A stretch of 21,297 nt of DNA from an uncultured Clostridia bacterium. GTDB lineage: Bacteria; Bacillota; Clostridia; TANB77; CAG-508. A model generated the notes under the pieces. The model had not been told where the DNA came from. It made no database searches and worked only from the letters and a program-made list of their open reading frames with translations. The stretch lies in NCBI GenBank assembly GCA_947630155.1, contig CANRGM010000011.1, forward strand, positions 1 to 21,297. Reading direction: 5' to 3'. Below are positions 1 to 7,707 of the stretch, in pieces. The position numbers were made by a program, and so were the translations under genes. How positions within the stretch are numbered: the stretch's first letter is position 1; every line of letters begins with the position of its first letter.

Positions 1-1467
1 AAAGGAGATATTATAGTAAGTAGAGCAGGAGAAAAAATAGCAGTAGATGGAGAAATAATAACAGGAAAAGCACATTTGGATGAATCATTTATAACAGGAG
101 AAAGTAAGCCAGTATCAAAAGAAGTAGGGAATAAAGTAATTGCAGGAAGTATGAATTATGATGGATATATTGAGTACAAGGCAGAAAAAATTGGAAAAGA
201 ATCAACAATATCAGAAATTGTAAGATTAGTAATAGAAGCTAGTAATACCAAAGCACCAATTGCTAAAATAGCTGATAAGGTATCAGGATATTTTGTACCT
301 AGTGTAATTGCTATTGCAATAATTACTTTTTTAGTGTATTTGCTAATTGGCCAAGGTTTTGAAACAGCAATAACATCATTTGTTACTGTATTAGTTGTAG
401 CTTGCCCTTGTAGTCTAGGACTAGCAACACCACTTGCTATTGTTGTAAGTGAAGGATTATGTGCAAGTAATGGAATATTAGTGAAAAAAAGTGAAATACT
501 CGAAAATGCTCAAAAAGTAAATACTATTGTATTTGACAAAACAGGAACATTAACTTATGGAAAATTAAGAATTGCTGAAATATTAAATTATAGTGATATG
601 AGTGATAAAGAATTATTGCAATTAATTGGCAGTATAGAAAATAAATCAACACATCCTATTGGAAAGGCATTTACAGATTATATGGTACAAAACGAAATGC
701 CAACATTACAAGTACAAGAATTTGAAAATATTGCAGGTTATGGAATTGTAGGAAAAGTAGAAGATGAGAGAATTATTTTAGGAAACTCAAAAATACTTGA
801 AAAATATAAAATAGAAAACAATCATTTTGAAGATGAAAAGAAACTAGCTGAAAATGGAAATAGTATTGTATATGCAGTAAAAGATGAGAAAATAATTGCA
901 ATTATTGGAGTAAACGATATTGTTAGAGAAAACACAAAAGAAGTAATTAGTATTTTAAATAAAAATAAAATACAAACAATTATGCTAACAGGCGATAATA
1001 AAGAAACTGCTGATAAAATTGCAAAAGAAATAGGAATAACAAAGGTTATCTCAGATGTAATACCATCAGAAAAAGCAAAAACAATAAAAGACTTAAAACA
1101 AGAAAATAGATATGTTATGATGTGTGGAGATGGAATAAATGATAGTCCAGCTTTAGCAAGTTCTGATATAGGAGTTAGTGTAAATAGTGGTACTGATATT
1201 GCAATGGATTCATCAGATGTAATTTTAACTAAAAATGATTTAGGAAGTATTTTGAATTTAATCAAGATTAGTAAAAAAACAATTAGAAATATCAAACAAA
1301 ACTTATTTTGGGCATTTTTCTATAATATTTTAATGATTCCAATTGCTATTGGATTATTAAAGCCCATTGGAATTTCAATAAATCCAATGATAGCAAGTTT
1401 AGCAATGGTTTTTAGTAGTATTACTGTTATACTAAATGCTTTAAGATTAAGAAAAATTAAATTTTAG
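1..1467 (+). CDS. copA: Copper-exporting P1B-type ATPase, C-terminal part (5' end outside window)
   Basis: The reading frame is open from the first base, so the N-terminal metal-binding domain and first membrane helices lie upstream. What is seen: the actuator-domain TGES loop (94-105), the CPC metal-site motif in a membrane helix (403-411), the phosphorylated Asp of DKTGT (Asp codon 535), the HP motif of heavy-metal ATPases (652-657), the hinge GDGINDSP near 1126, and two last helices. The penultimate helix carries Tyr-Asn (FFYN) and the last carries M-V-F-S-S, the pairs known to bind Cu(I) in CopA-type pumps. This favours copper over Zn/Cd. By family, it uses ATP to export Cu(I) across the cytoplasmic membrane. 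No copper regulator or chaperone gene is visible. nth starts 41 bases downstream with no clear terminator between. Confidence 0.93.
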   Translation, partial: KGDIIVSRAGEKIAVDGEIITGKAHLDESFITGESKPVSKEVGNKVIAGSMNYDGYIEYKAEKIGKESTISEIVRLVIEASNTKAPIAKIADKVSGYFVPSVIAIAIITFLVYLLIGQGFETAITSFVTVLVVACPCSLGLATPLAIVVSEGLCASNGILVKKSEILENAQKVNTIVFDKTGTLTYGKLRIAEILNYSDMSDKELLQLIGSIENKSTHPIGKAFTDYMVQNEMPTLQVQEFENIAGYGIVGKVEDERIILGNSKILEKYKIENNHFEDEKKLAENGNSIVYAVKDEKIIAIIGVNDIVRENTKEVISILNKNKIQTIMLTGDNKETADKIAKEIGITKVISDVIPSEKAKTIKDLKQENRYVMMCGDGINDSPALASSDIGVSVNSGTDIAMDSSDVILTKNDLGSILNLIKISKKTIRNIKQNLFWAFFYNILMIPIAIGLLKPIGISINPMIASLAMVFSSITVILNALRLRKIKF

Positions 1468-1508
1468 ATAGTCAATATTCAAGATAATAAATCAAGAGGT
1501 GTAAATAA

Positions 1509-2153
1509 ATGAAAAAATCAGATGCAATTAAAGTAATACAAATTTTAAAAAATTATTACCCAGATGCCACTTGTAGTTTGGATTTTGAAACACCATTTCA
1601 AATGGTAGTAGCAGTTATGCTTTCCGCTCAATGTACAGATGAGAGGGTTAATAAAACTACTCCAAATTTATTTAAAAAATATGGAACTCCAGAAGCAATT
1701 TGTAATTTAGAGTTATCTGAGTTGGAAAAAATAATTCATCCATGTGGTTTTTATAAAAATAAAGCTAAAAATATAAAGGCAACTGCGGAAATGATTGTAA
1801 ATAAGTATAATGGTATAGTTCCTAATACGATGGAGGAACTTATGAAATTACCAGGAGTAGGTAGAAAAAGTGCCAATGTAATTATGCTAGAGGCTTTTGG
1901 TATGCCGCAAGGAATAGCTGTTGATACTCATGCAAAAAGAATATCAAATAAACTAGGTTTATCAAAAAATTCTGATCCAGAAAAAATAGAGATGGATTTA
2001 TTAAAAGTAATTCCTAAAGAATATTATTATGATGTAAATCATTTATTGGTTTGGCATGGTAGAAATATTTGCGTTGCTAGGAATCCAAAATGTAATGAAT
2101 GTCCGGTTTATGAGTATTGCAAAAATAGATGTAGTGATAAAAAAGTAATATAA
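1509..2153 (+). CDS. nth: Endonuclease III, base-excision repair DNA glycosylase/AP lyase
   Basis: The 214-residue product matches the usual length of bacterial Nth. It removes oxidised pyrimidines and cleaves the resulting abasic site. The helix-hairpin-helix lies at about residues 111-130 (LPGVGRKSA) with catalytic Lys120, and the catalytic Asp is Asp139 in VDTHAKR. Four cysteines (188, 195, 198, 204) have the C-x6-C-x2-C-x5-C spacing of the 4Fe-4S cluster loop. The ATG is preceded by AGAGGT at 1495-1500. The gene sits 41 bases after copA and ends only 12 bases before the sigma-factor gene, so it is probably co-transcribed with the latter. Confidence 0.96.
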   Translation: MKKSDAIKVIQILKNYYPDATCSLDFETPFQMVVAVMLSAQCTDERVNKTTPNLFKKYGTPEAICNLELSELEKIIHPCGFYKNKAKNIKATAEMIVNKYNGIVPNTMEELMKLPGVGRKSANVIMLEAFGMPQGIAVDTHAKRISNKLGLSKNSDPEKIEMDLLKVIPKEYYYDVNHLLVWHGRNICVARNPKCNECPVYEYCKNRCSDKKVI

Positions 2154-2165
2154 GGTAGGTGTATT

Positions 2166-3149
2166 ATGGGAAAAATAAATAAAAAAGAATTACACCAAAT
2201 ATTTGGAGAGTTAAGAAACAAAAATCAGAATGCATATAATAATCTTTATGAAAAATATTATAATTTGGTTTATGGAATTACATATTCTATTCTCAAGAAT
2301 AAAGAGGATTCAGAGGACATATCTCATGAAATATTTACTAAAATTTACAAATTGGATGTAGATAAGTTACCAACAAATAATGAAGCTAGTTGGTTGTTTA
2401 CAGTTAGTAAAAATGAATGTTTTGCTTTTTTTAGAAAAACAAAACCAAATTTAAGTATAGATGAAATATATGAAATACCTTCTTCATCAAATGAGCTAGA
2501 AAATGTGATTGATAGTGAATATTATAATAAAATTATAGATAGGCTAAAAGAGGATGAGAAACAGATAGTATCATTAAAAGTATTATCAAATTTTACCTTT
2601 AAGAAAATTTCTCAAGTTATGAATGTTCCCATAGGAACAGTTCAGTGGAAGTATTATAATGCTATTAATTCATTAAGAATATCTGTAGGAAGCTTAGTTG
2701 GCGCAATTACTGCATTTGTAATTATTTTGGCAAGAGGTGAATTTTGGAAATCAAAACAATATATGAATCAAAATCAAACTAATGATGTAGATAATGAGGA
2801 AAATAATTTTGATAATGCACAGCAAGAAAGTATGGAAGATAAAAATGTGGAAAATAGTAATCAGATTAATCAAGATAATGTGTATATAAATGAAGAAAAT
2901 AAAGAAAATGATAAAGAAAAAGAAGATAGTGTGTATTCTTCTGAGGGAAACACATTTCCTAACGAAATTGGGGAGAATATAGTTGAAAATACAACAATTG
3001 ATGCTAATGTAGAAAATGTAGGCTTTTCTAGGATATGGAAGGACAAGAATCAATTAGTTATTTTAAGTATAGGATTAGTATTAATAATAATTTCTATAAT
3101 TTTTTTCAAAAAATACCAACAAAAATTTAAAAAGAAGTCATCTAAATAA
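2166..3149 (+). CDS. ECF-like sigma-70 family factor with C-terminal two-helix membrane extension
   Basis: The 327-residue product has two parts. Residues about 20-171 look like a sigma factor. Region 2 spans about 24-93 (aromatic-rich, with the acidic EDSEDISHEIF segment). Region 4 spans about 119-171 (FKKISQVMNVPIGTVQW helix-turn-helix). Sigma region 3 is absent, as in ECF factors. The rest is unusual: a hydrophobic stretch at 172-189, about 100 residues rich in Asn, Glu and Asp (about 195-295), a second hydrophobic helix at 297-314, and a Lys-rich end. The positive-inside rule puts the tail in the cytoplasm and the acidic linker outside. Inference: a membrane-tethered sigma factor that may sense the envelope or be released by proteolysis. 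No separate anti-sigma gene is visible. It starts 12 bases after nth, with AAGGTAGGT as ribosome site. A strong hairpin follows. Confidence 0.85.
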   Translation: MGKINKKELHQIFGELRNKNQNAYNNLYEKYYNLVYGITYSILKNKEDSEDISHEIFTKIYKLDVDKLPTNNEASWLFTVSKNECFAFFRKTKPNLSIDEIYEIPSSSNELENVIDSEYYNKIIDRLKEDEKQIVSLKVLSNFTFKKISQVMNVPIGTVQWKYYNAINSLRISVGSLVGAITAFVIILARGEFWKSKQYMNQNQTNDVDNEENNFDNAQQESMEDKNVENSNQINQDNVYINEENKENDKEKEDSVYSSEGNTFPNEIGENIVENTTIDANVENVGFSRIWKDKNQLVILSIGLVLIIISIIFFKKYQQKFKKKSSK

Positions 3150-3157
3150 TAGATGAC
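3137..3157 (+). other. Small perfect hairpin over the sigma-factor stop codon
   Basis: GTCATCTA (3137-3144) pairs perfectly with TAGATGAC (3150-3157) across a 5-base loop, and the TAA stop (3147-3149) lies in the loop. No T-run follows, so it is probably not a terminator by itself; it could protect the mRNA 3' end. It precedes the much longer hairpin at 3198-3242. Confidence 0.5.
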
Positions 3158-3197
3158 ATAAATTAAGATTTAAAAAAATGCATATTGCAAAAAATAT

Positions 3198-3246
3198 AAC
3201 ATACTGAATTTGTGTCAAAAAACGACATAAGTTTGGTATGTTTTAA
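3198..3246 (+). terminator. 19-bp hairpin between the sigma-factor and vWA genes, probable terminator
   Basis: Arms 3198-3216 and 3224-3242 pair over all 19 positions (15 Watson-Crick, 4 G-U as RNA) around a 7-base A-rich loop. TTTT at 3241-3244 overlaps the end of the right arm and is followed by AATTT. The U-tract is short, so termination may be partial. The hairpin ends about 50 bases before the vWA start codon, so it is also placed as leader structure if transcription begins upstream. Confidence 0.6.
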
Positions 3247-3294
3247 TTTGTGTTATATCATATCAAAAAATGTTTAAATTTTAAGGAGGAAGAA

Positions 3295-5136
3295 ATGAAA
3301 AAGAAAAAAATTATTTTAAGAATAGTAGTAATAATTATTATACTATGTATTTTAGGTGGAGGATGTGCTGTTATATTGTTACGTAACAATGGAACATTGA
3401 ATCAATTAGTTTTGGGGAAAAGAAGTATTAAAGGGAAATTGAAAGATGACTGGGGATATGAAGTTTCTGGATACGAATCTGATATATTAAATAATATTTC
3501 TGCTTCTGGAACTAGTGATATGTTGAAAAGTAATAGTTTTGGAATTGCAAATGATAGTGTTTCTACTAGCGAATCAACCTTAGGCTTTTCTGTAGGAGGT
3601 TCAAAAAATATTAATAATTTTAGAGAAAATATAAAAAACAATTATTTACCAATATCTACAGATATTACTTATAATGGCTTGTTTTATGATTATTATTTTG
3701 ACACAGGAAAATCAGAAAAATCTGAAGAATTATTTTCACCATCATATTCAACAGCTGTTTCAAAAGACCCAATATCAGGAATAGAGGAATATTATATGAC
3801 TGTGGGACTTAACTCAAATATTAAGGAAAGTGATTTTCAAAGAAAAAAACTAAATATTGTTGTTGTAATGGATATTTCTGGTTCTATGTCATCTGGATTT
3901 TATGAATATTACTATGATGGAAAAACGAATAATACAAATGAGGATGGTAAAAGTAAGATGCAAATTGCAAATGAGTCTTTAAATTTATTAATTGATGAAT
4001 TAAAGCCAGATGATAGATTGGGAATTGTATTATTTGATGATGAAGGTTACTTAGCTAAACCAATTAATTTAATAGAAGAAACAGATGTAGAAAAAATAAA
4101 GGAGCATATTTTAGAAATAGAGCCACAAGGAGGAACAAACTTTGAGGCAGGATATACAAAGGGAACAGAATTATTTTCTGATGAAATGTTAAATAATGAA
4201 GAATATGAAAATAGAATAATTGTTATAACTGATGCTATGCCTAATTTAGGTAAAACATCAAAACAGGGTCTAACTGAATATGTTGAAAAAAATGCAAAGG
4301 ATAAAATTTATACTACATTTATAGGTGTTGGAGTTGATTTTAATACAGAAGTTATTGAGTGTTTATCAGATGTAAAAGGTGCAAATTATTATTCTGTACA
4401 TAGTTCAGAAGAGTTTAAAAAAATAATGAGTGAAGATTTTGATTATATGGTAACACCTTTGGTATTTGATTTGGAGTTAAAATTGGAATCTGATTTATTT
4501 GAAATAGCTAATATTTATGGAACAGATACTAAAGAAGTAGCAGATGGAACTATAATGAAGGTTAATACTTTGTTTCCATCTAGTTCAAATAGTAGCGGTG
4601 AAGCTAAAGGTGGAATTATTTTGTTGAAATTAAAGTGTATTTCAACTTGTGGAACTGGATTGAAGGAAGAAATTGAAGGAGAAAAGTTGAAATTAAGTGT
4701 TTCTTATAAAGATAGGAATGGTAAGCAATATAGTAATTCACAAGAAGTTCAATTCAAAAATGCAGATAGTGAATATTATGATAATACAGGCATTAGAAAG
4801 GGTATTGTTTTGACTAGATATGTTAATTTAATGAAAAATTGGATTTTGTATGAGAGGATGCAAAGTAGTAAAAATGAATATGATTTAGAACATAATAGAA
4901 GTGATTTTTTAATTACAGATGTCAAGGGAATTTCTGATTGTATTTATACTAAAGAAGAGGTTTTTAAAATCCTTGGTGAGAATGAGAGAACATCTGATAA
5001 ACTTCATGTGAGTGAAGAATACAAGAAAATTTTTAAAACTTTTGAGGGATATATGAAAAGTGAAATTGAAGAAGTACGTGATTTGGAGTTGGAGCAGGAA
5101 GTTGAGATTTTGGATTTGTTGGTAATGTCAAAATAA
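3295..5136 (+). CDS. Membrane-anchored von Willebrand factor A (MIDAS) domain protein
   Basis: The start is the ATG at 3295, six bases or fewer after a strong AAGGAGG (3283-3289). An in-frame TTG at 3250 lacks a ribosome site. The 613-residue product begins with Lys residues and a single hydrophobic helix (about 6-29), so it is exported and probably stays anchored. A Cys at residue 24 follows three Gly, which is a poor lipobox. The vWA domain spans roughly 186-390. It has an intact metal-ion-dependent adhesion site: DISGS (Asp193, Ser195, Ser197), Thr281 in GGTNF, and Asp313 in ITDAMPN. About 150 residues before and 200 after resemble the flanks of YfbK-type vWA proteins. By family, the MIDAS binds a divalent cation and mediates protein contacts. 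The specific ligand is unknown. It lies just after the tethered sigma factor and ends at a bidirectional-looking hairpin. Confidence 0.88.
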   Translation: MKKKKIILRIVVIIIILCILGGGCAVILLRNNGTLNQLVLGKRSIKGKLKDDWGYEVSGYESDILNNISASGTSDMLKSNSFGIANDSVSTSESTLGFSVGGSKNINNFRENIKNNYLPISTDITYNGLFYDYYFDTGKSEKSEELFSPSYSTAVSKDPISGIEEYYMTVGLNSNIKESDFQRKKLNIVVVMDISGSMSSGFYEYYYDGKTNNTNEDGKSKMQIANESLNLLIDELKPDDRLGIVLFDDEGYLAKPINLIEETDVEKIKEHILEIEPQGGTNFEAGYTKGTELFSDEMLNNEEYENRIIVITDAMPNLGKTSKQGLTEYVEKNAKDKIYTTFIGVGVDFNTEVIECLSDVKGANYYSVHSSEEFKKIMSEDFDYMVTPLVFDLELKLESDLFEIANIYGTDTKEVADGTIMKVNTLFPSSSNSSGEAKGGIILLKLKCISTCGTGLKEEIEGEKLKLSVSYKDRNGKQYSNSQEVQFKNADSEYYDNTGIRKGIVLTRYVNLMKNWILYERMQSSKNEYDLEHNRSDFLITDVKGISDCIYTKEEVFKILGENERTSDKLHVSEEYKKIFKTFEGYMKSEIEEVRDLELEQEVEILDLLVMSK

Positions 5137-5149
5137 GAATATAGCGTTA

Positions 5150-5200
5150 TAAATGTCATAGAAAAGCAAAAAATAAAATTTTGCTTTTCTATGGCATTTA
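5150..5200. terminator. 22-bp hairpin between convergent genes, probable bidirectional terminator
   Basis: Arms 5150-5171 and 5179-5200 are complementary at all 22 positions, with one G-U (T5156/G5194), around a 7-base AATAAAA loop. It lies 14 bases after the vWA stop and 33 bases beyond the stop of the leftward small gene. It therefore sits where both convergent transcripts should end. The flanks are A/T-rich but lack a long pure U-run. Confidence 0.75.
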
Positions 5201-5232
5201 TTAGTAATATGAAGTTTGAAAATTTATTCGAT

Positions 5233-5526
5233 TTAAGAAATTCGTTGGCCTTGTAAATTAAAGTTACCCATATTTGTTTTTGCAACAAGACTTAACGTGT
5301 TTCCTTGTACAGTTCCCATTATATTATATTGAATATTTACCATACCAGCTGAAATACTACCATTAAGTGATAATGTATTTCCATTTACTGTACCATTATT
5401 AAATTGGTTTCTTTTTCCCATAACATCAATATATCCACTTAGATTATTCCCATTAGTAATCAATTTTACTAAAGCTTGAATGTTTCCCATTGGTGTTTGT
5501 ATGTTGAATTCATATAATCCATCCAT
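5233..5526 (-). CDS. Small beta-rich protein of unknown function with an internal repeat (97 aa)
   Basis: The start is the ATG at 5526-5524, read leftward, preceded by a near-perfect AGGAGGT (5534-5540). The upstream in-frame extension has no ribosome site. The product has no signal peptide or membrane segment, so it is probably cytosolic. It contains alternating polar/hydrophobic strands and Gly-Asn turns. Two halves resemble each other: GTVNGNTLSLNG (about 45-56) and GTVQGNTLSLVA (about 71-82). The motif TPMGNIQ near the start echoes TNMGNFNLQG near the end. This suggests a small beta-barrel or beta-sandwich built by duplication. I recall similar short proteins in Clostridia, sometimes beside flavin oxidoreductases, but that is memory and not shown here. 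It is the only leftward gene in the window, and no function is assigned. Confidence 0.8.
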   Translation of the reverse strand: MDGLYEFNIQTPMGNIQALVKLITNGNNLSGYIDVMGKRNQFNNGTVNGNTLSLNGSISAGMVNIQYNIMGTVQGNTLSLVAKTNMGNFNLQGQRIS

Positions 5527-5616
5527 AATTAATACCTCCTTGAATAAATATATGCTATTTATAAAGAAAAGTGAACGAAAATATAAAAACTCTAATTGAA
5601 AAAACATGTAAAAAGA

Positions 5617-5659
5617 TAGACAATTTTAACAGTTTATGATATAAAAATATTTATATAAT
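5617..5659 (+). promoter_or_regulatory. Candidate dxs promoter in the divergent intergenic region
   Basis: TAGACA (5617-5622) is 17 bases from TATAAA (5640-5645), each one mismatch from consensus. A perfect TATAAT also lies at 5654-5659 but has only a poor -35 at the right distance. Either could serve dxs. I see no equally good promoter for the leftward small gene in the same 156-base gap. Confidence 0.4.
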
Positions 5660-5682
5660 AGAAAAATGTATGGGAGTTTCGA

Positions 5683-7560
5683 GTGGAAGAAATTTTAAAA
5701 AAAGTAAATAATGTAACAGATTTAAAAAAATTAAACTTAAAAGAAAAAGAAAAATTAGCAGAAGAAATTAGAACTTTAATACTAGAAATAGTGTCAAAAA
5801 ATGGTGGACATTTAGCATCAAATTTAGGAGTTGTAGAGCTCACTATAGCATTACATAGTGTATTAAATACACCTAAAGATTCAATTATTTGGGATGTAGG
5901 GCATCAAACTTATGTCCATAAAATATTAACTGGAAGAAAGGACAAGATGTCAACTTTAAGACAATTGAATGGAATTGCTGGATTTCCTAAAACAAGTGAA
6001 TCCGAGTTTGATTGTTTTAACACAGGGCATAGTTCAACATCAATTTCAGTAGCATTAGGTATGGCAAGAGCTAATAAATTACAGAATAAGAAAGAAAGAG
6101 TAGTTGCAGTAATTGGTGATGGAGCATTAACTGGAGGTATGGCACAAGAAGCTTTAAATGATGCGGGAAGTAGTAATGCAGATGTTACAGTTATTCTTAA
6201 TGATAATGAAATGAGTATTTCCGAAAATGTTGGTGGAATTACATATTTTTTAAGTAAATTAAGGACAAAGAAATTTTATACTAAAACCAATAGCAAACTT
6301 AAGAATATGATGCTTAAGATTCCAGGTATTGGCAAAGGTATGGTTAGATTAACACAAAAATTAAAAAAAGGAATTAAACAAATATTTATTCAGAAAATGT
6401 ATTATGAAGATATCGGGTTTACATATTTGGGACCAGTTGATGGACACAATATTGAAAAATTGGAAAGTGTCTTAAAAACAAGTGAAACTATAAAGGGTCC
6501 TGTTTTGATACATGTTGTAACACAAAAGGGGAAGGGATATAAGTTTGCAGAAGAAAATCCAGATAAATTTCATAGTACATCTAGTTTCAATATTGAAACA
6601 GGAGAACCAGAAAAAAAGAAAAAAGATGATTATTCAAAGATTTTCGGTAATAAATTAATTGAATTAGCAAAAAAAGATGAAAAAATAATTGCAATATCTG
6701 CGGCAATGGTTACAGGAACTGGATTAAGTGAATTCAAAAAATGCTTTCCAGATAGGATTTTTGATGTTGGTATTGCCGAACAGCATGCTTTAGGAATGGC
6801 CGCAGGTATGGCAAAAAGTGGCTTAAAACCAATTGTACCAATATATTCTTCATTCTATCAAAGGGCCTATGATCAGGTAATACATGATATATGTATTCAA
6901 AATTTGCCAGTAGTTATGTGTGTTGATAGGGCTGGAATTGTTGGAAATGATGGAGAAACTCATCAAGGAATTTTTGATATGTCATTTTTCTCATTAATTC
7001 CAAATATAACAATTATGGCTCCCAAAAATTTCGAAGAATTGGAGAAAATGCTTGAATTTGCAGTTAATTTAAATTCTCCTGTAGTTATCAGATATCCAAG
7101 AGGTGGAGAAGGTGAATTTAAGTTTGAAAAATGTGATGATATAAAATTGGGAAAAGCAGAAGTTTTAAAGAATGGAGAAGATTTAACAATTTTAGCTATA
7201 GGGAAAATGGTTCAGCGAGCTATGGAAGTTAGTAATTTATTATTGGAGCAAGGGATAAATTGTGAAGTCATTAATACGAGATTTTTAAAACCGATTGATT
7301 CATATACTATTGAAACTTCCATTAAAAAGACTAAAAACATTATTACTATAGAAGATGGAATATTACATGGCGGACTGGGTACTAGTGTGTCTGAATTAAT
7401 TAGTGAGAGAAGAATTTCTGATGTTCATTTAAAATCATATGGATATGATGATTCTTTTGTTCAACATGGTAGTGTTGATGAATTAGAAAAATTAAATGGT
7501 TTGGATGCAAAAAGTATTGCCTTAAGTGTTCAAATTATGGAGAAATTAAGTGAGCTATAG
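5683..7560 (+). CDS. dxs: 1-deoxy-D-xylulose-5-phosphate synthase
   Basis: The 625-residue product condenses pyruvate with glyceraldehyde 3-phosphate. This is the thiamine-diphosphate-dependent entry step of the MEP isoprenoid pathway, which also feeds thiamine and pyridoxal synthesis in many bacteria. Seen: the TPP/Mg motif GDGALTGG (from residue 145) with Asn173 in LNDNEMS, His43 in GGHLASNLG, the catalytic Glu366 in GIAEQHA, and the DRAG motif (415-418) of the transketolase-like domain. The C-terminal domain is complete. The start is GTG at 5683 with GGGAG at 5672-5676; nearby ATGs are out of frame. It stands apart from the usual clostridial neighbours such as ispA or tlyA and is followed by folD with its own promoter. 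Confidence 0.96.
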   Translation: MEEILKKVNNVTDLKKLNLKEKEKLAEEIRTLILEIVSKNGGHLASNLGVVELTIALHSVLNTPKDSIIWDVGHQTYVHKILTGRKDKMSTLRQLNGIAGFPKTSESEFDCFNTGHSSTSISVALGMARANKLQNKKERVVAVIGDGALTGGMAQEALNDAGSSNADVTVILNDNEMSISENVGGITYFLSKLRTKKFYTKTNSKLKNMMLKIPGIGKGMVRLTQKLKKGIKQIFIQKMYYEDIGFTYLGPVDGHNIEKLESVLKTSETIKGPVLIHVVTQKGKGYKFAEENPDKFHSTSSFNIETGEPEKKKKDDYSKIFGNKLIELAKKDEKIIAISAAMVTGTGLSEFKKCFPDRIFDVGIAEQHALGMAAGMAKSGLKPIVPIYSSFYQRAYDQVIHDICIQNLPVVMCVDRAGIVGNDGETHQGIFDMSFFSLIPNITIMAPKNFEELEKMLEFAVNLNSPVVIRYPRGGEGEFKFEKCDDIKLGKAEVLKNGEDLTILAIGKMVQRAMEVSNLLLEQGINCEVINTRFLKPIDSYTIETSIKKTKNIITIEDGILHGGLGTSVSELISERRISDVHLKSYGYDDSFVQHGSVDELEKLNGLDAKSIALSVQIMEKLSEL

Positions 7561-7641
7561 ATAACTATTATTCAATTGTGAATAGATAAATTAAATGTCA
7601 AAAAATGTCGTACGAAAATTATAAAAAATATACAATTTATA

Positions 7642-7670
7642 TTGACACAATAGAACAAATGTTTTACAAT
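7642..7670 (+). promoter_or_regulatory. Strong sigma-A-type promoter for folD
   Basis: A perfect -35 TTGACA (7642-7647) is separated by exactly 17 bases from -10 TACAAT (7665-7670), one mismatch from consensus. Transcription should begin near 7677, leaving a leader of about 30 bases before the folD ATG. This makes folD an independent unit from dxs. Confidence 0.85.
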
Positions 7671-7707
7671 ATTAACTGTAGCAAATATATTATGTATGGA
7701 GGAAAAA

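Noticed and set aside
822..1295. Leftward open frame of 157 codons inside copA
   Set aside because: It lies wholly opposite conserved CopA catalytic sequence and has no ribosome site or known domain.
3210..3232. TGTCAAAAAA with GACA, resembling Spo0A boxes; the same ten bases recur near 7597
   Set aside because: The matches to TTTGTCRAA are partial, the copy at 3210 is explained by the hairpin, and A-runs of this sort are frequent here (another copy falls inside dxs).
3361..3370. Lipoprotein lipobox at Cys24 of the vWA protein
   Set aside because: The residues before the Cys are Gly-Gly-Gly with Leu one place too far, and the hydrophobic stretch continues past it, which fits a membrane anchor better.
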